Source: Archivesica marissinica
Lineage: Eukaryota > Mollusca > Bivalvia > Venerida > Vesicomyidae
Reading direction: 5' to 3'
DNA length: 64,000 nucleotides
Assembly (NCBI GenBank): GCA_014843695.1
Contig: CM026402.1
Span: 15,439,037 to 15,503,036, forward strand
Shown: piece after piece, positions 33,868 to 46,535 of the stretch
Position numbering within the stretch: position 1 is the first letter of the stretch
How the letters are laid out: the number at the start of each line of letters is the position of its first letter
Program-made: the position numbers and the translations under genes
Notes under the pieces: generated by a model
Database searches by the model: none
The model's input: the letters and a program-made list of their open reading frames with translations, nothing else
Told to the model about the DNA's origin: nothing

Positions 33868-36800
33868 GATGGGTATTGGACCACCGTTCAAACCCTATCA
33901 TTGTATGTATATCAGGGATGGGTATAGGACCACTGTTCAAACCCTATCATTGTATATATATCAGGGATGGGTATAGGACCACTGTTCAAACCCTATCATT
34001 GTATATCAGGGATGGGTATAGGACCACTGTTCAACCCTATTATTGTATATCTATCAGGGATGGGTATAGGACCACCGTTCAAACCCTATTATTGTATATA
34101 TATCAGGGATGGGTATAGGACCACTGTTCAAACCCTATCATTGTATATCAATCAGGAATGGGTATAGGACCACCGTTCAAACCCTATCATTGTATATCTA
34201 TCAGGAATGGGTATAGGACCACTGTTCAAACCCTATCATTGTATATCAATCAGGAATGGGTATAGGACCACCGTTCAAACCCTATCATTGTATATCTATC
34301 AGGAATGGGTATAGGACCACTGTTCAAACCCTATCATTGTATATCAATCAGGAATGGGTATAGGACCACCGTTCAAACCCTATCATTGTATATCTATCAG
34401 GAATGGGTATAGGACCACTGTTCAAACCCTATCATTGTATATCAATCAGGAATGGGTATAGGACCACCGTTCAAACCCTATCATTGTATATCTATCAGGA
34501 ATGGGTATAGGACCACTGTTCAAACCCTATCATTGTATATCAATCAGGAATGGGTATAGGACCACCGTTCAAACCCTATCATTGTATATCTATCAGGAAT
34601 GGGTATAGGACCACTGTTCAAACCCTATCATTGTATATCAATCAGGAATGGGTATAGGACCACCGTTCAAACCCTATCATTGTATATCTATCAGGGATGG
34701 GTATAGGACCACTGTTCAACCCTATTATTGTACATCTATCAGGGATGGGTATAGGACCACTGTTCAACCCTATTATTGTACATCTATCAGGGATGGGTAT
34801 AGGACCACTGTTCAAACCCTATTATTGTATATCTATCAGGGATGTGTATAGGACCACTGTTCAACCCCTGTCATTGTATATCAGGGATGGGTATAGGACC
34901 ACTGTTCATACCCTATTATTGTATATATATCAGGGATGGGTATAGGACCACCGTTCAAACCCTATTATTGTATATATATCAGGGATGGGTATAGGACCAG
35001 CGTTCAAACCCTATTATTGTATATCTATCAGGGATGTGTATAGGACCACTGTTCAACCCTATTATTGTACATCTATCAGGGATGGGTATAGGACCACTGT
35101 TCATACCCTATTATTGTATATCTATCAGGGATGGGTATAGGACAACTGTTCATACCCTATTATTGTATATCTATCAGGGATGGGTATAGGACCACTGTTC
35201 ATACCCTATTATTGTATATATATCAGGGATGGGTATAGGACCACTGTTCATACCCTATTATTGTATATCTATCAGGGATGTGTATAGGACCACTGTTCAA
35301 CCCTATTATTGTACATCTATCAGGGATGGGTATAGGACCACTGTTCATACCCTATTATTGTATATCTATCAGGGATGGGTATAGGACAACTGTTCATACC
35401 CTATTATTGTATATCTATCAGGGATGGGTATAGGACCACTGTTCAAACCCTATTATTGTATATATATCAGGGATGGGTATAGGACCACTGTTCATACCCT
35501 ATTATTGTATATCTATCAGGGATGGGTATAAGACAACTGTTCATACCCTATTATTGTATATCTATCAGGGATGGGTATAGGACAACTGTTCAACCCTATT
35601 ATTGTACATCTATCAGGGATGGGTATAGGACCACTGTTCATACCCTATTATTGTATATCTATCAGGGATGGGTATAGGACCACTGTTCAAACCCTATTAT
35701 TGTATATCTATCAGGGATGGGTATAGGACCACTGTTCAATCCCTATTATTGTATATCTATCAGGGATGGGTATAGGACCACTGTTCAAACCCTATTATTG
35801 TATATCTATCAGGGATGGGTATAGGACCACTGTTCAAACCCTATTATTGTACATCTATCAGGGATGGGTATAGGACCACTGTTCAAACCCTATTATTGTA
35901 TATCTATCAGGGATGGGTATAGGACCACTGTTCAACCCCTATTATTGTATATCTATCAGGGATGGGTATAGGACCACTGTTCAAACCCTATTATTGTATA
36001 TCTATCAGGGATGGGTATAGGACCACTGTTCAAACCCTATTATTGTATATCTATCAGGGATGGGTATAGGACCACTGTTCAAACCCTATTATTGTATATC
36101 TATCAGGGATGGGTATAGGACCACTGTTCATACCCTATTATTGTATATATATCAGGGATGGGTATAGGACCACTGTTCAACCCTATTATTGTATATCTAT
36201 CAGGGATGGGTATAGGACCACTGTTCAAACCCTATTATTGTATATATATCAGGGATGGGTATAGGACCACTGTTCAACCCTATTATTGTACATCTATCAG
36301 GGATGGGTATAGGACCACTGTTCAAACCCTATTATTGTATATCTATCAGGGATGGGTATAGGACCACTGTTCAAACCCTATCATTGTATATATATCAGGG
36401 ATGGGTATAGAACCACTGTTCAACCATATTATTGTATATCTATCAGGTATGGGTATAGGACCACTGTTCAACCCTATTATTGTATATATATCAGGGATGG
36501 GTATAGAACCACTGTTCAACCATATTATTGTATATCTATCAGGGATGGGTATAGGACCACTGTTCAAACCCTATTATTGTATATGTATCAGGGATGGGTA
36601 TAGAACCACTGTTCAAACCCTATCATTGTATATCTATCAGGGATGGGTATAGGACCACCGTTCAAACCCTATCATTGTATATCTATCAGGGATGGGTATA
36701 GGACCACTGTTCAAACCCTATTATTGTATATATATCACGGATGGGTATAGAACCACTGTTCAAACCCTATTATTGTATATCTATCAGGGATGGGTATAGG

Positions 36801-37662
36801 ACCACTGTTCAAACCCTATTATTGTATATCTATCAGGGATGGGTATAGGACCACTGTTCAAACCCTATCATTGTATATCACGGATGGGTATAGAACCACT
36901 GTTCAAACCCTATTATTGTATATCTATCAGGGATGGGTATAGGACCACTGTTCAAACCCTATTATTGTATATATATCAGGGATGGGTATAGGACCACTAT
37001 TCAAACCCTATTATTGTACATCTATCAGGGATGGGTATAGACCACTGTTCATACCCTATTATTGTAAATCTATCAGGGATGGGTATAGGACCACTGTTCA
37101 AACCCTATTATTGTATATATATCAGGGATGGGTATAGGACCACTGTTCAAACCCTATTATTGTACATCTATCAGGGATGGGTATAGGACCACTGTTCATA
37201 CTCTATTATTGTATATATATCAGGGATGGGTATAGGACCACTGTTCAACCCTATTATTGTATATATATCAGGGATGGGTATAGGACCACTGTTCATACCC
37301 TATTATTGTATATATATCAGGGATGGGTATAGGACCACTGTTCATACCCTATTATTGTATATATATCAGGGATGGGTATAGGACCACTGTTCATACCCTA
37401 TCATTGTATATATATCAGGGATGGGTATAGGACCACTGTTCAAACCCTATTATTGTATATATATCAGGGATGGGTATAGGACCACTGTTCAAACCCTATT
37501 ATTGTATATATATCAGGGATGGGTATAGGACCACTGTTCATACCATATTATTGTATATATATCAGGGATGGGTATAGGACCACTGTTCAAACCCTATTAT
37601 TGTATATATATCAGGGATGGGTATAGAACCACTGTTCAACCCTATTATTGTATATATATCAG

Positions 37663-38516
37663 GGATGGGTATAGGACCGCTGTTCAAACCGTATGATTAT
37701 CAGAGCAGACAAGGAGCTGTTGCTGCTACTGTGGACTTCACTCTTAGCCGGGCACAATTAAAAGAAGAGAAAGTAGGGAACCAGTCAACATCATGTATAA
37801 ATATAGCTTGTGACCAATATAACAAACCTGAATCTCAAAGACCAATACTCTGTGAAGAATCTCAACTTAAAAATGGAATATTAGAGGACCATGACAAATT
37901 GAACAAACCTGAATCTCAAAGACAAATACTCGATGGAGAATCTCGACTTAAAAATGGAATTTTAGAGGACCATGGGAAATTAAATAAACCCGAATCTCAA
38001 AGACAAATACGCGATGGAGAATCTGAACTGAAAAATGGAATTTTAGAGGACCATGCCAATGGATTACATAGTTATATAACTGAACTGCAGCCTAGTAAAT
38101 GCTCCAGAAAGGTTGCTGAAGATACTGGGTTGAATGGTTTTAGAGAGACAGATGAATACAATGGTCTCGATCATATTAATAGTATTCCTTCCGCTGAATT
38201 GTTTAATTGTAAGGTGTATTTCAATGGTGGCGGTTATTTCGCATCAAACAAGGATAGAAACTCCGATAATATAATGGTAATGTCGAGGTACATGGATCTG
38301 ACGGAGTGTCCAGCTGCAATTGTCAGGTGTAGATTCGGAGCGGGTGTGGCCGTGTTGAGTGGTGTTCATCTGGAATATGATGATGAGGATATAGATGATG
38401 GTGACAAAACAGTGACAGATATTATACCGCGCCTGAAGGAAAGTGCTATCCATAGACGATTCATGCTGAAATCCATTTTGCATCAAATGAATATTGTTGT
38501 TAGTGAAACTATATAA
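37663..38516 (+). CDS. BPL_N-domain protein, last exon with His/Glu of the triad
   Basis: It starts after tatatatatcag. The phase-1 split Gly joins FYPG to MGIGPLFKPYDYQSRQGA, matching the PGxxxGPxxxxxxY...GA stretch of BPL_N proteins in length and position. A low-complexity insert follows with three tandem copies of a 27-residue unit (NKPESQRQILDGES / RLKNGILEDHGKL) at 37810-38052. Then come FNCKVYFNGGGYF, CPAAIVRCRFGAGVAVLSGV, and HLEYD with His375 and Glu377 as likely triad partners of Cys109. The C-terminus ends VVSETI; stop TAA is 38514-38516. Fungal relatives are fused to a biotin ligase; no ligase domain is present here. Reaction and substrate are unknown. Confidence 0.85.
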
Positions 38517-39801
38517 TGTGTCTGCTTGACACATGCAGTCTTATCGTTGCTATATACAGGTTAGTCTGTAATAGAAGTGATGCGTTTGTTTCGGAAACAA
38601 ACCGTAATTATTAGTTCAAGAAAAATGCACTGCTAGATATTCACATTGGCATCCTCGGACTTGAAGACTGACCGAAAGAAACGAGGCATATCAAATGTGT
38701 GACATTTGCCGTATCACGAATGTGCTGTGAAGACCATGTCAAATCTTGTGTTAACCCTTCCCCCCTTAGTAGCACCTATCGACGCAAATGCCTATTGACA
38801 TAGATCGACACATTAGTAGTCAAACAAGCTATAATAAAGATCGGAACAACGTAGTGTATACAACACTTAATAATACATAGTAACCTCCATGAAGGTGGAG
38901 TAGGCAAGTTCACAGGTTATCCATTGGGTATACGGTAGTTGGTAAATTACAGACAAATGTATGAAATAAAGCTACACCTCTATGGGGGAAAGGGTTAAAG
39001 TCCACCTTCAAATAAAGATCGTCCGCCTGGATTTGTTTCTACACTCATTGAACAGGGTAGTATAGGCCACCAGTTTACAAAGACCAACTGTCTCCTGTCT
39101 TGATTTAATATTTTTATTGCTCTATATACAGGGATCATTATAGAGGTCGATGTGGGCGAAATTGTCGCCCTAGGGACCCTGACTTCGCCCTCTGGGGGCC
39201 CCACTTCTCCCTAAACATTTTTTTAAAAAATAATTTATTTTTTGTTTTTTACGATTTTCAAACAAAATATTGTCTAGTAAGATACACTGGCCCATTATAA
39301 ATCACTCCTTCTATTCAAATGTTGTATTTAATGGTTGTACTGTGCATTTTAACCCTATTTTGCAGAAGTATATTAAAGAACACCATTTAAGGAAGCGATC
39401 ACGTGCTTTCTCACTTCTCTCAAATATTCGGACCTAGAATGAACCCTGTATATACATTTATGTAACAATAACAATCGGATAACCGATAAATAATTAGCAA
39501 ATGGGTTGAGCCACAAGTTCTGACAAGTGATTGGCCCTCCCCATACAAACGATTTGTGATTGGCCCTCCCTCCCCATAGAAACGATTTGAACACTACAGA
39601 ATGAAAGTGGCTTTATTACGCAATCAAAGCTGAAAACATGTGCATATGTTATAGAGTATGATTATAATGTAGTATTAGTGTTTTTTAAAGAAAGGTACTA
39701 CATGTAGTTTGCATAATCCACTGTCCAGTTTCCCAAGAAGTGCACCCCAACACCAAGGCTCAAACAAAAAAGGATTACGGATTAGAGAGTTGCTAAATCT
39801 T
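38517..39801. other. 3' flank of the BPL_N gene
   Basis: Probably includes the 3' UTR; an AATAAA at about 38966 is a possible polyadenylation signal. A short hairpin gggcgaaattgtcgccc lies near 39153. The repeat tgattggccctccc occurs twice (39528-39568). No further gene seen. Confidence 0.4.
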
Positions 39802-39813
39802 ATAGCTTAAGCA

Positions 39814-40085
39814 GTCCGCCTCCGTGGTTGAGTTGTTAAGGTCGCTGACTTGTATACCACTGTAACCTATCATCACTGATGGTCACGGGTTCGAGCCCCG
39901 CTCAGGCCGTGTCTCATTTATATGAAAAAGTTGGCAGTTTCTTATGGAGGTTGGTGCACCCAAGTACTGGTTAACCGCTGGAGCCTGCCCAGGAAAGGTG
40001 TTGTTAGGTAAACTGCCCGCCGGCGATATAGCCCAGAATGGTGCTGATGCAGGCGTAAAACCCGAAATATAACATAAAATAACAA
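39814..40085 (+). mobile_element. SINE family D, copy 5, with 12-bp target duplication
   Basis: Full length in plus orientation from GTCCGCCTCCGTGGTTGAGT to the distal CGTAAAACCCGAAATATAAC. ATAGCTTAAGCA flanks it perfectly (39802-39813 and 40086-40097), typical of LINE-mediated insertion. Confidence 0.92.
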
Positions 40086-40351
40086 ATAGCTTAAGCATGA
40101 AAGTAATATAAAGGTATAAAGGTAATCATTTAAAACGATTCAATTGCTTGATAAATTTCTGTACAATTTTTGCCCCAAGGGTGGTCTCAGTTCAAAGATT
40201 TAACTGTATAGCGAGAAACCTATATCAATGCAAGTGCTTAGGTGCATATCGTCATAGCGATGGGACAGTAGGAAAGTACCTCAGCTGACAGTAACACTCA
40301 GAATCAACCAATCAGATCATTTGAGCTTGAGTTTGAGATCTTTGGAAAGTT

Positions 40352-41873
40352 TATAACCTCTGAGCCTGGTGTCTGCCTGTCATCTGTTCATATCTGTATC
40401 AAGTAACATCTCTGAGCCTGGTGTCTGCCTGTCATCTGTTCACATCTGTATCAAGTAACATCTCTGAGTCTGGTGTCTGCCTGTCATCTGTTCACACCTG
40501 TATCAAGTAACATCTCTGAGCCTGGTGTCTGCCTGTCATCTGTTCACATCTGTATCAAGTAACATCTCGGAGCCTGGTGTCTGCCGGTCATCTGTTCACA
40601 CCTGTATCAAGTAACATCTCGGAGCCTGGTGTCTGTCTGTCATCTGTTCACACCTGTATCAAGTAACATCTCGGAGCCTGGTGTCTGTCTGTCATCTGTT
40701 CACACCTGTATCAAGTAAAATCTCGGAGCCTGGTGTCTGTCTGTCATCTGTTCACACCTGTATCAAGTAACATCTCGGAGCCTGGTGTCTGCCTGTCATC
40801 TGTTCACACCTGTATCAAGTAACATCTCGGAGCCTGGTGTCTGCCTGTCATCTGTTCACACCTGTATCAAGTAACATCTCTGAGCCTGGTGTCTGCCTGT
40901 CATCTGTTCACACCTGTATCAAGTAACATCTCTGAGCCTGGTGTCTGCCTGTCATCTGTTCATATCTGTATCAAGTAACATCTCTGAGCCTGGTGTCTGC
41001 CTGTCATCTGTTCACATCTGTATCAAGTAACATGTCTGAGCCTGGTGTCTGCCTGTCATCTGTTCACATCTGTATCAAGTAACATCTCTGAGCCTGGTGT
41101 CTGCCTGTCATATGTTCACATCTGTATCAAGTAACATGTCTGAGCCTGGTGTCTGCCTGTCATCTGTTCACATCTGTATCAAGTAACATCTCTGAGCCTG
41201 GTGTCTGCCTGTCATCTGTTCACATCTGTATCAAGTAACAATCTCTGAGCCTGGTGTCTGCCTGTCATCTGTTCACATCTGTATCAAGTAACATCTCTGA
41301 GCCTGGTGTCTGTCTGTCATATGTTCACATCTGTATCAAGTAATATCTCTGAGCCTGGTGTCTGTCTGTCATCTGTTCACATCTGTATCAAGTAACATCT
41401 CTGAGCCTGGTGTCTGCCTGTCATCTGTTCACACCTGTATCAAGTAACATCTCTGAGCCTGGTGTCTGCCTGTCATCTGTTCATATCTGTATCAAGTAAC
41501 ATCTCTGAGCCTGGTGTCTGCCTGTCATCTGTTCACATCTGTATCAAGTAACATCTCTGAGCCTGGTGTCTGTCTGTCATCTGTTCACATCTGTATCAAG
41601 TAATATCTCTGAGCCTGGTGTCTGTCTGTCATCTGTTCACATCTGTATCAAGTAACATCTCTGAGCCTGGTGTCTGCCTGTCATCTGTTCACATCTGTAT
41701 CAAGTAACATCTCTGAGCCTGGTGTCTGCCTGTCATCTGTTCACATCTGTATCAAGTAACATCTCTGAGCCTGGTGTCTGCCTGTCAGCTGTTCACATCT
41801 GTATCAAGTAACATCTCTGAGCCTGGTGTCTGCCGGTCATCTGTTCATATCTGTATCAAGTAACATCTCTGAA
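40352..41873. repeat. 52-bp minisatellite, about 29 copies
   Basis: The unit is ctgagcctggtgtctgcctg + tcatctgttcacatctgtat + caagtaacatct, with c/t variants. The sequence just before it (caaccaatcagatcatttga ... aaagtttataacctc) recurs at 46342-46400, next to another array. Confidence 0.95.
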
Positions 41874-41956
41874 TCTGCTTTGTCTATTTTGATGAAACTT
41901 GGTAATGATCATCATGGAATTAGTAGGTCTGAACTACTGCCTACTACATTAGGTCT

Positions 41957-42210
41957 GAATGCGGCCTCCATGGTTGAGTTATTGAGGTCGTCAATTTCGA
42001 TATCACTTGCCCCTCACTGCTGTAGGTTCAAATCCCACTGGGGGTGTCAAATGTTTTTCAATTTTCAAGTGAGGAAGCTATCCAGCTGGCTTGTGGAAGG
42101 TCAGTAGTCCTACTCTGGTGCCCGACTGTTCCTGAAATACTACTCGGAGAGAAATATAAAAAATAAAAACTGGGAAAGGGGAACCTGGAGTCTTCCTCCA
42201 CCAAAACTAG
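41957..42210 (+). mobile_element. tRNA-like SINE, family E
   Basis: Head GCGGCCTCCATGGTTGAGTT with B box GGTTCAAATCCC. The body includes CAAGTGAGGAAGCTATCCAG and CGACTGTTCCTGAAATACTA, ending in a T-rich tract. It is the single copy in the window. Confidence 0.65.
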
Positions 42211-42228
42211 AAATCTTTTTTTTTTTTA

Positions 42229-42505
42229 CGTTTATTTATCGTCGCTACCGGTTGCCCATATGAGCGACGCCTCCTGAAGAGATTAGTTATTTTAGATTTT
42301 GGAGGATAGTGCATGATACAGACAGAGACCCATTCCAGAATCTCCTCTGGTTCTTTTACGTGCACGGTGTAAAGCACCGACACGAGACCTCGGTTTAACG
42401 TCCCATCTGAAAGACTGTTAATTTTATTAGGGTCAGACGGGGGATCGAACCTGCGATCCCTGGATTACCAGTCCAGCGTGTTACCACTGGACTACATATC
42501 CGTCT
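42229..42505 (-). mobile_element. SINE family C, copy 3
   Basis: Full length. The anticodon-arm-like sequence reads GCTGGACTGGTAATCCAG on the minus strand. It is inserted directly behind the T-run of the family E SINE. Confidence 0.85.
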
Positions 42506-43051
42506 GTAACTTTAGCTGTATTTAGAACTAGAAATCTAGCTAGAATGTCACTTAAATAGTCAAAATTGTTCAGATCCATGGCTGCCATCCTGAAAATCTG
42601 TTTTTGACTTCTCCCAAACCATTTGATGGTACTTGACATCGAGCTATCGGGGCAAACCGGTAGTTTAAAAAATAGCTAAAATCATTTTTAATCCTATATC
42701 CAAGGTAGTCACCTCCAAAATTCTAAAGCAAAATTTCTCCTCCCAAAGGCCCATGTAACCCTTGGCGAAACCCAAACATTCATAAGCCAAGGTGAGCATC
42801 CCACGGCCTGTGATCTCACTTGTTATTTATATATTTCTGGTATACATGTATTTCAAATTAATTTCCAGTGTTCTGCATAATATAATTTATATACGACAAG
42901 TTTCCACATATTTCTGCTATATCATGTTTTAGTTCTGTTAAAAAATAAAGACAAAATGTTGTGATCTCCGAGTTTGTTTGTACAACACTCCCAGATGATG
43001 TTAACCCATTCCCACCGAGAACCTGCACTCTTTATACGTGGCATAAGATAA
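42506..43051. other. Spacer, nothing recognised
   Basis: No ORF, array or repeat found. Confidence 0.4.
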
Positions 43052-43293
43052 AAGTTTAAACTTTATTTATTTTACAACGATCGCGAAGCAAGCTCTAACA
43101 ACTTATATTAATCACTCTCGTTGGTGCGGATGAAAGCGTATATGTTGTCATTCGTGTGTGAGGAAACCTGAGAAAACCCACCTTTCCGATCTGGCGACCA
43201 CCGTACCATCTCGCATACTGCCGGTCCAATGATCGAACCCGGGTTGCATTGGTGAGAAGCGAGTGCGCTAACCACTGCGCTAATCGGACAGCC
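43052..43293 (-). mobile_element. SINE family A, copy 3
   Basis: Full-length minus copy: AACTTTATTTATTTTACAAC at the plus-strand start, the B-box complement GATCGAACCCGG, and the head complement GCGCTAATCGGACAGCC at the end. Confidence 0.85.
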
Positions 43294-43333
43294 TAAGATA
43301 AGATAATTGTTTATTATAGTGACTTGTGTTTTC

Positions 43334-43417
43334 CACAGGGATTCGGCACGTTTGGGGGTACTAGTATATATATTTAAGTATATATACTAGTACCCCCAAA
43401 CATGCCGAATCCCTGTG
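43334..43417. mobile_element. Palindromic MITE, second copy, with 8-bp target duplication
   Basis: Same arms as the 28454 element (CACAGGGATTCGGCACGTTT) but shortened to 84 bp at the centre and with one arm mismatch. Perfect target duplication GTGTTTTC at 43326-43333 and 43418-43425. Confidence 0.93.
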
Positions 43418-43619
43418 GTGTTTTCCAACATATTTCCAACATATATTCAGTATAATGTGAAATTTTAACACCCGGCCCAATGGGCCTACAAGTCACCTTA
43501 TGTTAACAGTTTTAAATAGCGTGAATATGCATCATTGAACGTAGAGTATTATTTACATACTTCTTACTAAAGATAATTACTAAAATAATTACTGAGATAA
43601 TTATACCTAATTTGTAATC

Positions 43620-44176
43620 GATTACAAATAACCAGAGGTCATATAGGAATACTAGTAGTTTATGTAGATATACTAAGTAGCAATAACCAGAGATCATATA
43701 GGAATACTAGTAGTTTATGTAGATATACTAAGTAGCAATAACCAGAGGTCATATAGGAATACTAGTAGTTTATGTAGATATACTAAGTAGCAATAACCAG
43801 AGGTCATATAGGAATACTAGTAGTTTATGTAGATATACTAAGTAGCAATAACCGGAGATCATATAGGAATACTAGTAGTTTATGTAGATATACTAAGTAG
43901 CAATAACCAGAGGTCATATAGGAATACTAGTAGTTTATGTAGATATACTAAGTAGCAATAACCAGAGGTCATATAGGAATACTAGTAGTTTATGTAGATA
44001 TACTAAGTAGCAATAACCAGAGGTCATATAGGAATACTAGTAGTTTATGTAGATATACTAAGTAGCAATAACCGGAGATCATATAGGAATACTAGTAGTT
44101 TATGTAGATATACTAAGTAGCAATAACCAGAGATCATATAGGAATACTAGTAGTTTATGTAGATATACTAAGTAGA
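43620..44176. repeat. 55-bp minisatellite, about 10 copies
   Basis: The unit caataaccagaggtcatata + ggaatactagtagtttatgt + agatatactaagtag is almost invariant, which suggests recent expansion. Confidence 0.95.
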
Positions 44177-44474
44177 TAATTATACATTATATGTATTATT
44201 ATGTGGATAGCACATGATATTTAACAACGGTATATGGTTACTGACGATGAGATCATGTCTGCCCAACAGTTGCTAGGGTGATTGATCTATAAATTGGGAT
44301 ATAATACTTCTCTTTGCGTTTATAAAGGTCTGGCCTGCCGAAGGTACTGTACTTTACATGTATATCAGCGATCACTGGTTTCTCACCCGTTGAAGCGTGA
44401 TCCCTGCCTGTACCCCTCACATCTAGTGTGTGGTGTTCCGCACCAACTGCTGTATCAAGATGCACAGAAATTCT

Positions 44475-45350
44475 AAGAGCTTTAGTGTGGTGCAAGGCTA
44501 CGGCTGGTTTATTATATCACAAGAGCTTTAGTCTGGTGCAAGGCTACGGCTGGTTTATTATATCACAAGAGCTTTAGTGTGGTGCAAGGCTACGGCTGGT
44601 TTATTATATCACAAGAGCTTTAGTCTGGTGCAAGGCCACGGCTGGTTTATTATATCACAAGAGCTTTAGTCTGGTGCAAGGCTACGGCTGGTTTATTATA
44701 TCACAAGAGCTTTAGTGTGGTGCAAGGCTACGGCTGGTTTATTATATCACAAGAGCTTTAGTCTGGTGCAAGGCCACGGCTGGTTTATTATATCACAAGA
44801 GCTTTAGTCTGGTGCAAGGCTACGGCTGGTTTATTATATCACAAGAGCTTTAGTCTGGTGCAAGGCTACGGCTGGTTTATTATATCACAAGAGCTTTAGT
44901 GTGGTGCAAGGCTACGGCTGGTTTATTATATCACAAGAGCTTTAGTCTGGTGCAAGGCCATGGCTGGTTTATTATATCACAAGAGCTTTAGTGTGGTGCA
45001 ATGCCACGGCTGGTTTATTATATCACAAGAGCTTTAGTGTGGTGCAAGGCTACGGCTGGTTTATTATATCACAAGAGCTTTAGTCTGGTGCAAGGCCACG
45101 GCTGGTTTATTATATCACAAGAGCTTTAGTCTGGTGCAAGGCTACGGCTGGTTTATTATATCACAAGAGCTTTAGTGTGGTGCAAGGCTACGGCTGGTTT
45201 ATTATATCACAAGAGCTTTAGTCTGGTGCAAGGCCACGGCTGGTTTATTATATCACAAGAGCTTTAGTGTGGTGCAAGGCTACGGCTGGTTTATTATATC
45301 ACAAGAGCTTTAGTGTGGTGCAAGGCTACGGCTGGTTTATTATATCACAA
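44475..45350. repeat. 46-bp minisatellite, about 19 copies
   Basis: The unit is aagagctttagtctggtgca + aggctacggctggtttatta + tatcac. Sites gtg/ctg and cta/cca vary between copies. The 44177-44474 stretch before it holds no supported gene. Confidence 0.95.
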
Positions 45351-45480
45351 AAAGTATCATCTTCAGAAATACCGGTATGTTACATTCTGACTGTATTTCT
45401 ATTACACTGATGGTTGAACCATTAATTATGTTGTTAGATATCAAGAACCATAAACAGATATCACAGATATCATATGGCCA

Positions 45481-46150
45481 GAATGTCAGATGCGTTGTCC
45501 AGTGGTAGTGTTAGGTTTGAGATGCATTGTCCAGTGGTAGTGTCTGGTTTGAGATGCATTGTCCAGTGGTAGTGTCTGGTTTGAGATGCGTTGTCCAGTG
45601 GTAGTGTCTGGTTTGAGATGTATTGTCCAGTGGTAGTGTCTGGTTTGAGATGCATTGTCCAGTGGTAGTGTTAGGTTTGAGATGCATTGTCCAGTGGTAG
45701 TGTCTGGTTTGAGATGCGTTGTCCAGTGGTAGTGTTAGGTTTGAGATGCGTTGTCCAGTGGTAGTGTCAGGTTTGAGATGCATTGTCCAGTGGTAGTGTC
45801 TGGTTTGAGATGTGTTGTCCAGTGGTAGTGTTAGGTTTGAGATACATTGTCCAGTGGTAGTGTCAGGTTTGAGACGCGTTGTCCAGTGGTAGTGTCTGGT
45901 TTGAGATGCATTGTCCAGTGGTAGATTCTGGTTTGAGATGTGTTGTCCAGTGGTAGTGTTAGGTTTGAGATGCGTTGTCCAGTGGTAGTGTCTGGTTTGA
46001 GATGAGTTGTCCAGTGGTAGTGTCTGGTTTGAGATGAGTTGTCCAGTGGTAGTGTCTGGTTTGAGATGAGTTGTCCAGTGGTAGTGTCAGGTTTGAGATG
46101 CGTTGTCCAGTGGTAGTGTCTGGTTTGAGACGCGTTGTCCAGTGGGAGAG
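45481..46150. repeat. 32-bp minisatellite, about 21 copies
   Basis: The unit is gagatgcgttgtccagtggt + agtgtctggttt. The minus ORFs (LKPDTTTGQ / SNQTLPLDN / SQTRHYHW) are one repeat read in three frames, because 32 is not a multiple of 3. Confidence 0.95.
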
Positions 46151-46535
46151 CTCCGGATTTGACATTATTCTGTGGTCCAAGGGATTTGTGATCCATTGTC
46201 CAGTGTTCGAGCATCTAATTTTGAGATCCATAGAATAGAGTTGGATTTGAGATCATGGCCCAGAAGTTATGAAACGTTTTTCAGATCTCAAACTCGAGCT
46301 CAGGCAATTTGATCGGTTGAATCTTAGATTTGGTCTTGTTTCAACCAATCAGAAGCTCGAGACTGAGTATGAGATTGGAGAAAAGTTTTATAACCTCCAG
46401 GCGTGCAGTCCATTCATAGAGAGTTGGATTGTTGCTATCTTGCCGACTCAAAATAAAATTTATCTTATCCTAGTCTGCCGCAAAAAATAATTGTACTTAT
46501 GACAGGAAAATTGGTCACAACAATTAGCCGGTGTG

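Larger units (their letters stand above)
28253..37662. repeat. ~49-bp minisatellite, about 180 copies, copied from the intron 2/exon 3 junction
   Basis: The unit is ggatgggtataggaccactg + ttcaaaccctattattgtat + atctatcag (47-49 bp). It fills almost all of BPL_N intron 2 and runs without a break into exon 3, which starts GGATGGGTATAGGACCGCTG + TTCAAACCGTATGATTATC. Each unit is thus a 3' splice site plus the first ~35 bases of the exon. Variants include accgttc/actgttc, tatcattg/tattattg, and caatcaggaatgg units that alternate in a two-unit pattern (31840-32450, 34140-34690). A ~2.52 kb block is duplicated in tandem (about 30875-33392 and 33393-35915), including a SINE. Short ORFs here are shadows. 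Confidence 0.95.

Noticed and set aside
28253..37662. CRISPR array
   Set aside because: The repeats are contiguous without unique spacers, in a eukaryotic intron, and match the adjacent exon.
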